A stretch of DNA of 64,000 nucleotides from Pomphorhynchus laevis (Eukaryota > Acanthocephala > Palaeacanthocephala > Echinorhynchida > Pomphorhynchidae). The translations under genes were made by a program, and so were the position numbers. Numbering within the stretch: position 1 is the stretch's first letter; every line of letters begins with the position of its first letter. Below are positions 1-8,239 of the stretch, piece after piece. Below the pieces are notes generated by a model. That model was not told the origin of the DNA. It was given only the letters and a program-made list of their open reading frames with translations, and did no database searches. The DNA is taken from NCBI GenBank assembly GCA_012934845.2, contig WNNJ02000480.1, positions 1 to 64,000 of the forward strand. Direction: 5' to 3'.

Positions 1-222
1 CATATAATATAAAATATAATACATTAAATAATGAAATTTTAAGAATTGCAACAATATGTAATGATATTGGCTTTCTTCAAAATCATTTAAATAATTTAAT
101 AGATACATATTTTAAACTAGGTTACTATAAAAATAACATCAAGCAGAAAATAGTAAAATATATAAATCAACACAATAATATAAAGAATAAATTTAAAATT
201 ATTAGCGGAAACCTTATATGAA
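1..222 (+). mobile_element. Penelope-like element fragment (RT C-terminal end)
   Basis: The plus strand encodes the last part of the reverse transcriptase of the same PLE family seen whole at 53430-56800. It matches 56370-56570 almost base for base and also 24130-24340. The usual end of the protein and the 3' hammerhead region are missing: the match stops near 222, and a different repeat array follows about 55 bp later. The fragment is cut by the window edge on the left. Confidence 0.85.
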
Positions 223-424
223 TAAAACGTTTTGGATACTTTAAATGGATACATTAGATTAATTAGAATACAATAGTGCATATCTACTTCTTTGGCTAAT
301 TTGTATTTTAGCTGGCTACATAACTTGTTGGTAGTATGATGAAATTCAAGCGGCCACCGACAAGACGATTTCAATGCATCATTTCAATCTGATAGAGGAC
401 AACCATGTTTATCGTCAATATAGT

Positions 425-505
425 GCATGCTAAGGGACGAAACAACGATGATATAGGGACGTCCACCGATGAGTCCCACGCTGTAGAGTTTTCTGGACAG
501 CACCC
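425..505 (+). ncRNA. Permuted hammerhead-like RNA motif, 258-bp family, copy 1
   Basis: Order seen: GGGAC (434-438), GAA (439-441), ACAAC (442-446), GTCCA (461-465), CCGATGA (466-472, first T of CUGAUGA changed), GTCCC (473-477), GTTTT (488-492), C493, TGGAC (494-498). GTCCA/TGGAC would be stem I, GTCCC/GGGAC stem II, and ACAAC/GTTTT a weakened stem III before the cleavage C. The strand order is not that of hammerhead types I, II or III. Confidence 0.55.
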
Positions 506-681
506 TTTCTTTCTTAATGCGACCTGATAGCTGAAGCTATTATGTAGCCAGCTAAAATGCAAGTTAGTCGAAGAGGTCCGGAAATATCTCAGCAAATGAA
601 ATTCAAGCGACTACCAACAAGACGATTTCAATGCATCATTTCAATAGGATAGAGGACCACTATGTTTATCGTCAATATAGT

Positions 682-762
682 GCATGCTGAGGGACGAAAC
701 AACGATGATACAGTGACATCCACTGATGAGTCACGCCTTATGGAATTGTCTGGACAGCATGC
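682..762 (+). ncRNA. Permuted hammerhead-like RNA motif, 258-bp family, copy 2
   Basis: The motif is closed by a perfect 8-bp helix, GCATGCTG (682-689) with CAGCATGC (755-762). Core boxes are GGGAC-GAA-ACAAC from 691, CTGATGA at 723-729, and ATTGT followed by C750. The local hairpin around the CTGATGA box has changed from GGGAC/GTCCC to GTGAC/GTCAC (713-717 with 730-734), a compensated change. Stem I is TCCA/TGGA. Confidence 0.6.
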
Positions 763-940
763 TTTCTGTCGTAATGCGACCTGATAGCTGAAGCAATTAT
801 GTAGACTGCTAAAATACAAGTAAGTCGAAGATGTCCGGAAATATCTCAACAAAATGAAATTCAACCGATTACCGACAAGACGATTTTAATGCATCATTTC
901 AATCTGATAGAGGACCACCATGTTTATAGTCAATATACTG

Positions 941-1020
941 AATGCTGAGGGACGAAACAACGATGATACAGGGACGTTCACTGATGAGTCCCACACTGTG
1001 GAGTTGTCTTGACAGCACGC
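941..1020 (+). ncRNA. Permuted hammerhead-like RNA motif, 258-bp family, copy 3
   Basis: GGGAC-GAA-ACAAC begins at 949. An intact CTGATGA is followed by GTCCC, then GTTGT and cleavage-site C. Stem III (ACAAC/GTTGT) and stem II (GGGAC/GTCCC) are perfect five-pair helices. Stem I (GTTCA/TTGAC) has one mismatch and one G-U pair. Confidence 0.6.
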
Positions 1021-1198
1021 TTTCTTTCTTAATGCGACCTGATAGCTGAAGCTATTATGTAGACTGCTAAAATACAAGTTAGTCGAAGATGTCCGGAAAT
1101 ATCTCAACAAAATGAAATTCAACCGACTACCGACAAGACGATTTTAATGCATCATTTCAATCTGATAGAGGACCACCATGTTTATAGTCAATATACTG

Positions 1199-1278
1199 AA
1201 TGCTGAGGGACGAAACAACGATGATACAGGGACGTTCACTGATGAGTCCCACACTGTGGAGTTGTCTTGACAGCACGC
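1199..1278 (+). ncRNA. Permuted hammerhead-like RNA motif, 258-bp family, copy 4
   Basis: This is nearly identical to copy 3, exactly 258 bp downstream (GGGAC at 1207-1211). The near identity of copies 3 and 4 points to recent unit duplication. Confidence 0.6.
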
Positions 1279-1410
1279 TTTCTTTCTTAATGCGACCTGA
1301 TAGCTGAAGCTATTATGTAGACTGCTAAAATACAAGTTAGTCGAAGAGGTCCGGAAATATCTCAACAAAATGAAATTCAACCGATTACCAACAAGACGAT
1401 TTCAATGCAT

Positions 1411-1946
1411 TATTATAATTATATTAAATGCGTAGACTCACTTAGCTGAATTGATTTGAAAACATTTAGAATCATCTTCTGTTTAAAATGGTTTGTTATA
1501 AAACTTGTGCTTAATTAATATTTAAATATTAAACTTTACAATTAAACAATGATATTTATATGTTAATAATTATTTTTAATGCCAAATTACAGTAATTTTA
1601 TTTTCTGATTGGTGATTAATTTTTTTAATCACCAATCTTTTTATTGTCCAATCGCTTTGCAATCTATTTATGAATTATTTAATCCGACTTAGTTATAGAC
1701 TACCCAAAATATGTTAAATATTAGATTAAATATTATACGTTAAATATGTTCAATAGTAGATTATTGAAAAATCAATAAATGATTATTCATAATAATGATT
1801 TAATAATAATTCATTTATCAAAAAATATTAAGTATTGAATTATTAATAAATTATTTATAAATTATAAATTATAAAATTATTAATTATTAATTATATTATT
1901 AAATTCAAATAAAATAATTTAGATAAAATAATATGAATTTATATAC
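1411..1946. other. AT-rich spacer without recognisable gene
   Basis: This is low-complexity AT-rich sequence with no supportable coding region. The first 40 bp (about 1408-1452) closely match 56928-56965, just downstream of the right-hand PLE copy. Further exons of the minus-strand gene ending at 1947 could lie here or further left; I could not identify one. Confidence 0.5.
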
Positions 1947-2302
1947 CTTCATGGTATTCGAAACAAAAATACGACTGAGCTCTATCTTTTCAGCTTTCAA
2001 AGCATGGTAAGTTGACGAGTCACTAATTGGATCTGAAAAATAAAAATCACGAAAATGTTATTAACAATTTAACAACCTGTAACCTTCAAAACGCAATCGT
2101 ATTCTTCTAATGTTTCTATCTGTTTTGAATAGGTTTGCTGTGCCTTTGCGCTTAACAAATTTACTTTACCGGATTGGTGCAACTCATTTAATTGTTTGAT
2201 CCAATTTATTGATTTTGTTAATTGCCGCTGTTCGTTTTCGGTTAGCAAAGTAAGTGATCGTTTAATAAAATAAGGAATGCGTACCGATTTCCCATAAAAC
2301 AT
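1947..2302 (-). CDS. Unknown protein, two exons, partial gene
   Basis: I do not recognise the protein. On the minus strand an ATG at 2302 opens exon 1 (2302-2077), which ends in ACAG followed by a GTTGTT donor. A 44-bp intron (2076-2033) ends in a pyrimidine-rich TTTTTCAG. Exon 2 (2032-1947) then continues in frame for 28 more codons to AAG with a GTATAT donor, so the gene probably continues to the left. The ORF without splicing would stop three codons after the donor. The conceptual protein of about 104 residues is charged and helical in character (SINWIKQLNEL, QQTYSKQIETLEEYD), without a signal peptide or membrane segment. An AG acceptor lies four bases before the ATG, so the true start may lie in an earlier exon or at a trans-splice site. 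Confidence 0.5.
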
Positions 2303-2765
2303 GAATCTAAAGAAGCCTATGTGTTAGGTTTAATAATTCTTAGCATACAACTTGAAAACAATGATCTAAGAAAAGTCAAATATATTTATCTCTACATTAC
2401 ATAAATTACAAAATTCAAAACTTTTAAAAAAGTTTATATTTAACCAAAAAGACACATTATTAATTAAAAATGAAGTATTATACATATTTTGTATAATATT
2501 AACAATATAATATATAATATTATAATATAATATTTGTATAATTTTCTAAACAAAATTAAGTCAATACTAAATCTTAGGACTTGTGGCGAAATTCCCATTT
2601 CAAATAAAAAAGTTGAAATCGGACATGTAATTAAGTAAATCAAAAAAATTATTTATTTACATATAATTAAATCTAATATATTATTAGATATAATGATTTA
2701 TTATACTTCATAATATATAGTATATATTATGAAACTATAATATATATAGTATATATTACCAAGCA
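2303..2765. other. AT-rich spacer
   Basis: Nothing supportable beyond AT-rich simple sequence, including a stretch of alternating TA-rich repeats near 2500-2760. Confidence 0.4.
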
Positions 2766-2767
2766 GC

Positions 2768-2850
2768 ATAAATTGACTCTATGCTGATAAGATTCTGTGT
2801 CCCCTACTAATGAAACTCAAAAGTCGAAACAGCATAGAGTCAGTTTATAA
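2768..2850. repeat. Short inverted repeat (stem-loop)
   Basis: Arms of about 18 bp (2768-2786 and 2830-2849), with one mismatch, flank a 43-nt loop. The left arm runs into CTGATAA and the loop ends in GTCGAAAC, so it looks like a decayed hammerhead with a long stem I. A box is altered (CTGATAA for CUGAUGA) and no clean cleavage triplet is visible. Confidence 0.5.
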
Positions 2851-2898
2851 TGTGTAGTTTTCCCGATCCCTTCAATCATAATGTTAAGTTAATTATTA

Positions 2899-3123
2899 TT
2901 ACAAGGCGAGTAAACAGGAATATTTATTTGATTACAAAAATTAAATATTTCGACGGCACTACGGCACGTTATCTTCAATGTTGTAATTGGTTTGAACACT
3001 TATTAAAAAGGATTTATAAGTGTTCAAGCTAATTACTCTGAAGATGGCGTGCCGTAGTGCCGTCGAAATATTGGACTTTTATAATCAAATAAATATTCAT
3101 GTTTCCTCGCTTTCTTGTAATAA
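2899..3123. repeat. Foldback element with hammerhead-like cores in both arms
   Basis: Two inverted arms of roughly 90 bp meet around a short centre near 2990-3020. The right arm reads CTGAAGA, a short hairpin-forming stretch, then GAAATATT (about 3031-3060). The left arm carries the complement, with the box changed to TTGAAGA. The layout (minimal hammerhead core, then AAATAAAT, then outer end) is shared with the foldbacks at 18709-19000 and 57760-57930. Confidence 0.6.
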
Positions 3124-3606
3124 TTTGGATTGGAAACGAATTTTCCCAAATTAATTATTATTGATCGACCGTCCATTTAATCAAATAATTAAATAATTGA
3201 TTAAATTACGATAATTAAATATAATAACAATATTAATTAATATAATAATATATATAGTATAGATTTATATATACATAGTATATATAAATTAATAAAAATA
3301 ACAAATAAAAAATTATTTTACATTTTAAAAGTAAATTCGTTTTGGGAACTTCGTTGCTTATCGCAAGTTTCTGATATGTCAACATTTGATCTGAAAGAAT
3401 TGTACCAATGTATTATTATGGTGTTAGATGGTAGTCTCAAATAGCTTTATAACTTTATTCAAAATACAATATGACAACATAAAGCTTTATGCTTATGAAG
3501 CTATGAGTACTACAATATTATATAATTAGTATTAAAAATATAGCAATAATAAAGCAACTTAATTAAAATCAGATTAAAAAGTGGAAATTTTAGATTGGAA
3601 AACTTG
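3124..3606. other. AT-rich spacer
   Basis: No gene or repeat family that I can support. Confidence 0.4.
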
Positions 3607-3615
3607 TGACAAGGA

Positions 3616-3716
3616 ATCAGAAGAAGCATTAAAAGGACCGAAACACGAAATGTAGGCGTGGGCTCACTGCTGATGAGGTCCACCCACGCTGATTGTAGTG
3701 TACAGTGATGCTGATA
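3616..3716 (+). ncRNA. Permuted hammerhead-like RNA motif, 360-bp family, copy 1 (best example)
   Basis: Boxes in order: GGACC (3635-3639), GAA (3640-3642), ACAC (3643-3646), GCGTGGG (3656-3662), CACTG (3665-3669), CTGATGA (3670-3676), GGTCC (3677-3681), CCCACGC (3683-3689), GTGT (3698-3701), A3702, CAGTG (3703-3707). Complementary sets: stem I CACTG/CAGTG, stem II GGTCC/GGACC, stem III ACAC/GTGT, extra helix GCGTGGG/CCCACGC. Every invariant hammerhead base is present with a GUA cleavage triplet, but the strand order is GAA strand, CUGAUGA strand, cleavage strand. Confidence 0.65.
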
Positions 3717-3975
3717 GGATTCAAACAACCACACGAGGATAATATCAAACCGACCAGTTAAGAATAATGGCTCGTGTATGCAATATTCACAACAGTAAAA
3801 AGACAGCTTAGGGTTTACTGTCCAGTGAACATTTCGTATAAGAACGGAATAAAAAATCGGTGTGTGGTGAATTCGAATTGCGAATATTAGTTACCGCCTA
3901 CACCAAATAGAGAACACATTAATTGTGTAATTTGGTATATAAGCCAAATATAAACCAGCATTTCGGCGACAAGGA

Positions 3976-4076
3976 ATCAGCAGAAGCAGTAAAAGGACCG
4001 AAACACGAAATGTAGGCGTGGACTCACTGGTGATGAGGTCCATCCACGCTGATTGTAGTGTACAGTGATGCTGATA
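3976..4076 (+). ncRNA. Permuted hammerhead-like RNA motif, 360-bp family, copy 2
   Basis: Same layout as copy 1, 360 bp downstream. The core box reads GTGATGA (first C changed). The closing helix ATCAGCA/TGCTGAT around the whole motif is complete here. Stems I, II and III keep their pairing. Confidence 0.55.
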
Positions 4077-4336
4077 TGATTCAAACAATCACACGAGGAT
4101 AATATCAAACCGACTAGTGAAGAATAGCGGCTCGTGTATGCAATATATTCACAATAGTAAAAAGACAGCTTAGGGTTTACTGTCCAGTGAACATTTCGTA
4201 TAAGAACGGAATACAAAATCGGTGTGTGATGGATTCGAATTGCGAATATTAGTTACCGCCTACACCAAATAGAGAACACATTAATTGTGAAATTTGGTAT
4301 ATAAGCCAAATATAAACCAGCATTTCGGCGACAAGG

Positions 4337-4437
4337 AATCAGCAGAAGCATTAAAAGGACCGAAACACGAAATGTAGGCGTGGGCTCACTGCTGATGATG
4401 TCCATCCACGCTTATTGTAGTGTACAGTGATGCTGAT
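4337..4437 (+). ncRNA. Permuted hammerhead-like RNA motif, 360-bp family, copy 3
   Basis: Same layout. CTGATGA is intact, but the first stem II base after it is T instead of G, which weakens stem II by one pair. Confidence 0.55.
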
Positions 4438-4515
4438 AGGATTCAAACAACCACACGAGGATAATATCAAACCGACCAGTGAAGAATAGCGGCTCGTGTA
4501 TGCAATATTCACAAT

Positions 4516-4985
4516 AATAATTATATTTATAATATAATACTTTATTTAAGGGCCGTACCATTAATTGTATTTGCTTGACATGTCAAATATCACGGAGGAA
4601 AATAGAAATAATAATAATTATGGTCTTAAGTATTACATTATCGTGAAACTTTAATAATCAAAAAATTTATGAGTTGCTAAAGCTAAGCCAATACATAATT
4701 TAAGATAAAAAAATAATTAGTTGGAAAACGTCGAAACCAAATGTGAATGGTATTTAATTTCCCTAAAGTTTAGATAACGTATTTACGTTAAATGTGTATC
4801 AAATATTATAATAGCGAATTTTATCGTTATGCACGTGGCAGTTTGGGAATTTCTGGTACCTACAGGATGAAAAATGATAATGAATAAGATCAGCTGACTG
4901 ACTATATGTATTTTATAATAATTAAAACTAATAAGTAAATAAATAAATAATTATATAAGAATTTATATAATTTATATTTATTTAA
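4516..4985. other. Spacer
   Basis: AT-rich sequence; I see no gene or repeat family. Confidence 0.4.
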
Positions 4986-5150
4986 ATGGAAATTTAAAAT
5001 AAAAGTCAATGCTTATGAGTTGACTAATAAATAACAGACAATGTTTTGAGGTTATCAGGAGAAACTGCTATGTTATCAGGTTTCAATTCCTAATTCCTCG
5101 ACCGAGCATAGCAGCGGGGCCAAATACATTCTAACTTACAATATATAGAT
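4986..5150 (-). mobile_element. Penelope-like element 3' end
   Basis: On the minus strand this matches the 3' non-coding end of the PLE family (56650-56800), including the hammerhead-like region at 5050-5116. No coding part remains. Confidence 0.75.
5050..5116 (-). ncRNA. PLE 3'-end permuted hammerhead-like motif
   Basis: Read on the minus strand: CTGCTATG, GGTC (cleavage after C), GAGGAA, GAA-ACC, CATAGCAG, TTTCTC, CTGATAA. GGT/ACC forms stem III, GAGGAA/TTTCTC stem I with one G-U pair, and CTGCTATG/CATAGCAG the extra helix. The core box has one change (CTGATAA). Confidence 0.5.
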
Positions 5151-5425
5151 CGACGAGTGTTTTCAGATTTAAATTATTGTTGCTAATAAAATTGAAAAAA
5201 TTGACATAGCATAATAAAATCTTAGAATCATTTTATTATTAAAATAAAAATTAAAAAATAAAAATAATGAAAAAACTAAAAATACGTTGGTAAATTACTA
5301 ATCAAGTATCGAATAAATGTCAAAATTAAATTTACATTGATTGAATGCCTTATCTCGTCAAAACTGTGATTTTTAATTAAGAATAGCCAGTAATCGCAAC
5401 TCACATAATTTGTAATAACGAAAAC
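5151..5425. other. 3' flank of G-alpha gene
   Basis: AT-rich; presumably holds the 3' UTR of the minus-strand G-alpha gene. No clear polyadenylation site chosen. Confidence 0.4.
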
Positions 5426-6676
5426 CTATATCAGTTCATAATTCTTAAGATTAATTATCTGAATTGTATTCTTAACGTCATTAAATATTTTACGAATGTT
5501 TTCAGTGTCCACTGCGCATGTGTAGTGTGCATAGAGTTGGCGAATGGTACTGGTGGCAAGCAAACTTGGGCCGTTGTGTACAGGTGATTGGTCGTTCTTT
5601 TCCTTAACAAATAAATCTCGTATAAAATGCTTCGCCTGCGAAACTTCGATTGGTTCATCCTGCAAAAGCACATTAGAAAATATCGTCGAATATTCGTTGG
5701 TACTGAAATGATGGTGAAGAAATTTATCATCAGGTGTTAAGCTATGACGATTATATTGCTTAAAATCAAAAAAATAGTCTTCAAGTTTAATCTTTGCATC
5801 AACCAACTTGCTGGTAAGTACATCAACTTTATTAAGAAACAATATAACGGATACGCCTTGAAGAAATCGATTTCTCCAAACTTCACCGAATAATTTGACC
5901 GATTCTAAAAGACGGTTTTCCTTGGTATCCTCAGCCAGGGTGAGATTAAAATCACTCATTGCAGTTACAAATAGAATTGCAGTAATGCCGTGAAAACACT
6001 GACACCAACGACGTCGCTCATATCTCTGTCCGCCTACATCAAAAAGATGAAAGTGAACCTTTTCCATTACAAACTTCACCTGATGAATGCCCGTAGTTTG
6101 ACATCTACATCGTAAAATATCTTGATCTGTAGGTAAGTAAGTTGGAGATTTTATTTTATCGAGTTTATCCAGAAAATACTGAGCACAATCGATTAGCTGA
6201 TATTCATTTGATCTTCTAAATGATTGCTGAACGTTTGAATCTCTCCACAGCTGTTTTGTTGTTTCAAAGAATCTATCAGTAAACTCGCGATCTAGGCTTT
6301 CCGAGAATGTCCAAATGTAATTAACTAAGGGTCGTAAATGATCTGGCAATATTATCGGCGGTTCAAATGTATCCATTGCCTTAGTTATAGCCACGATAGA
6401 GTCAAGCACATTTTTATGTATATCTGAAAGCTTTCTACGTCGTTCATCGTTTGTGAATCCTTCTTTGTGCAGAATCTGCATTTGTTTTACAATAGTAGAC
6501 TTCCCAGACTCACCACTACCGAGCAACAACAATCGATATGTATGAATGTACTGCTTCTTGTTGGCCTTCATTCGCTTGCTAATCATTAAATCAATTCGCT
6601 TTTGTTTCCTTTCTTGAATAGCGTCTGCAGTCGATGCGTTAAATGTCGCCTTTCGACCGACACACGCACCAAACAT
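5426..6676 (-). CDS. GNAS-like: Heterotrimeric G protein alpha subunit, Gs class
   Basis: A membrane-associated GTPase that couples receptors to adenylyl cyclase. The 416-residue protein holds every G-alpha signature: P-loop GSGESGKST (53-61), the arginine finger R191 and T194 in LRCRCQTTG, switch II DVGGQR with catalytic Q217, NKVD (282-285), TCAVDT (386-391) and a C-terminus ending NYELI. The C-terminus and the SNEYQLIDCAQYFLD stretch are closest to Gs. It is slightly longer than typical Gs (about 394). Oddities are Y in place of the usual D after GGQR, and an extended stretch before TCAVDT. The whole protein is one exon. I chose the ATG at 6676 (MFGAC, with a palmitoylatable Cys near the N-terminus) because an AG acceptor ends 13 nt upstream; an in-frame ATG at 6736 is the alternative. 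Confidence 0.93.
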   Translation of the reverse strand: MFGACVGRKATFNASTADAIQERKQKRIDLMISKRMKANKKQYIHTYRLLLLGSGESGKSTIVKQMQILHKEGFTNDERRRKLSDIHKNVLDSIVAITKAMDTFEPPIILPDHLRPLVNYIWTFSESLDREFTDRFFETTKQLWRDSNVQQSFRRSNEYQLIDCAQYFLDKLDKIKSPTYLPTDQDILRCRCQTTGIHQVKFVMEKVHFHLFDVGGQRYERRRWCQCFHGITAILFVTAMSDFNLTLAEDTKENRLLESVKLFGEVWRNRFLQGVSVILFLNKVDVLTSKLVDAKIKLEDYFFDFKQYNRHSLTPDDKFLHHHFSTNEYSTIFSNVLLQDEPIEVSQAKHFIRDLFVKEKNDQSPVHNGPSLLATSTIRQLYAHYTCAVDTENIRKIFNDVKNTIQIINLKNYELI

Positions 6677-6689
6677 TTTAAAAATTAAT

Positions 6690-6700
6690 CTGTGAATCTT
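6690..6700 (-). promoter_or_regulatory. Putative splice or trans-splice acceptor of G-alpha
   Basis: Minus strand TTCACAG ends 13 nt before the chosen G-alpha start. It could accept a 5'UTR intron or a spliced leader. Confidence 0.4.
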
Positions 6701-6739
6701 ACTAAATGGTTTAACTTCGTAGGTATTGATAAACACTTG

Positions 6740-7104
6740 AATATCCCAACTAGAGACATTGAAATTTTGAATATGGTATCAACGTGTCCTTCAACTTCTT
6801 AAGAATCTACCGAATGCATTTTCGCTAGGTAAAATATCTAAAAATATTCTGTTTTTATATATTATTTTCATTAAATGTTAAATTTAAAGGGCTTTCTTTT
6901 ATGAACAAATATTAAAAATGGAAATTACACATAAAATGAGTGTACACGGTTATCAAACCGTGTCGATACGGTTTAGTACACGTAAAAGAATCTTCTTGGG
7001 TTTTATTTATAATTTTTCATGTATCAATTAGCGCTTAATTAGGTTAACAAAATAATGGTGTATGAATAATTTATCAAAGTAAGCATGAATTTTATAGAGA
7101 TTTT
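6740..7104. other. Spacer upstream of G-alpha
   Basis: No gene seen. The promoter of the G-alpha gene would be expected here, but I recognise no specific site. Confidence 0.35.
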
Positions 7105-7107
7105 AAT

Positions 7108-7440
7108 TCCCTAAAATCGATTACTGCCTCAGCCTTTTCGCCAATTCTCCAAAATCCATCATCCTACCCCTACAACGAATAATCAACTCCACAACTATAC
7201 CCTCTTACTCCACATTCCCAATTACTCCAACAACTACGGCCTCCGATCCTTCCTCGTCGCCGCCCCACTCGCCTGGAATCAACTCCCTATCGACGTCCGC
7301 CGCGCTCCCTTATTTACCACATTCAAACACCTCCTCCGCTCACACCTTCTCGACACATGATTTATATTTTTGTTTTGTTGTGGTCATGTAAGCGTGCGCT
7401 GGCACGCATTTGTCACGTTAAAATGAATTTTTTTTAATGT
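7108..7440 (+). mobile_element. L2/CR1-like LINE, truncated 3' end with internal deletion
   Basis: Matches the last part of the LINE family seen at 33217-33870 and 59385-59995: RT C-terminal segment, then a jump past part of the sequence, and the conserved 3' tail with the stem-loop GCGTGC/GCACGC followed by a T-rich end. Typical 5'-truncated LINE insertion. Confidence 0.8.
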
Positions 7441-8160
7441 GTCAAAGCCAGTAAAATGGCCATGAAGACGTTTATAAAATAATACGAACAAGGATTTGTC
7501 TAAAAATATATGTTCATAAAGGTATATAAAGGTGAAGGAATGCATTGGAATATAAAACCAGGAGAAAATAAGTCAATGTAATTTTTAAACATTCAATGCA
7601 GAAAACATATGTACACCTGGACCCTTTAGATTATTTTCATTACAGTTAAAACAAAAATGAAATTTTGGGATACAAAATTTGAAGCATAAGTAACTAATTA
7701 ATTACAACATAATATTAGTGACAAGCGGCCAACAAATCGACCACAAAGGTTTCGAAATCAGTTCACAAAATTAAAGTTAAAAATCTTGGCCTAACTTAAA
7801 TTAATATTTAAACCACTTGCACTGATAATCTATGCTTACAGTAATATAATGCCTTTATTTTTATAATGCCTCTTGTATTTGTCCCAATGAACAATTCAAA
7901 TGAATGCAACTTTTAAACTAATTGTTAGTGCAAGCATCTGCAAATAAAAGGCAATATCATTAAATCACTAAAAAATGTAACTCACGAAACAATTTTGGGA
8001 ACTTGTTTTTAACTTTAACTTCAGAAATTTAATTCATAAAACGAACATCACGTATGTTACTTATCAATTATTGCGGATTATCAGATCAAGAATACAGTAC
8101 AGAAACGATGCTTCAAAGGATTCTTAAAAGGAAATCATGCGATGGAGTTTTTTAAATCTC
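7441..8160. other. Spacer
   Basis: AT-rich; no gene or repeat recognised. Confidence 0.4.
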
Positions 8161-8239
8161 TGTAATGACTTATAAATGACTTTTTTAACTATTGTAGATT
8201 TTAACGAATAAAACATTTTGTGGTTCGTTGTCTCTATTA
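8161..8239 (+). repeat. 5' LTR of the Ty3/gypsy element
   Basis: Begins TGTAATGA and contains ACGAATAAA; pairs with 11870-11950. Confidence 0.75.

Larger units (their letters stand above)
277..1410 (+). repeat. 258-bp tandem repeat array with hammerhead-like motifs
   Basis: Four full units and a partial fifth repeat every 257-258 bp; the last two full units are nearly identical. Each unit has one permuted hammerhead-like motif, listed separately. The reading frame open on the minus strand of each unit is only a by-product of the repeat: it shows no known domain and its conservation follows the DNA. A short piece of a unit lies inverted at about 277-337, before the first direct unit. The same family occurs as an inverted pair at 42660-43515. 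Units of a few hundred bp carrying hammerheads resemble metazoan retrozymes, but I see no tRNA-like or LTR ends. Confidence 0.85.
3607..4515 (+). repeat. 360-bp tandem repeat array with hammerhead-like motifs
   Basis: Two full units and a partial third repeat every 360-362 bp, each with one permuted hammerhead-like motif. The body of the unit shows no coding signal that I trust. It is unrelated in sequence to the 258-bp family except for the core boxes and the structural layout. Confidence 0.85.

Noticed and set aside
371-1380. Minus-strand open frames of about 78 codons repeated in each 258-bp unit
   Set aside because: They follow the repeat period, show no domain or signal peptide, and their conservation is explained by recent unit duplication and by the RNA motif.
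3664-3707. Reading the 360-bp motif as an ordinary type II hammerhead with stem III ACA/TGT and a GUA triplet at 3652-3654
   Set aside because: Stem III and the triplet could be placed there, but no stem I hairpin then fits between the triplet and CTGATGA, whereas the downstream GTGT-A-CAGTG gives perfect stems I and III.
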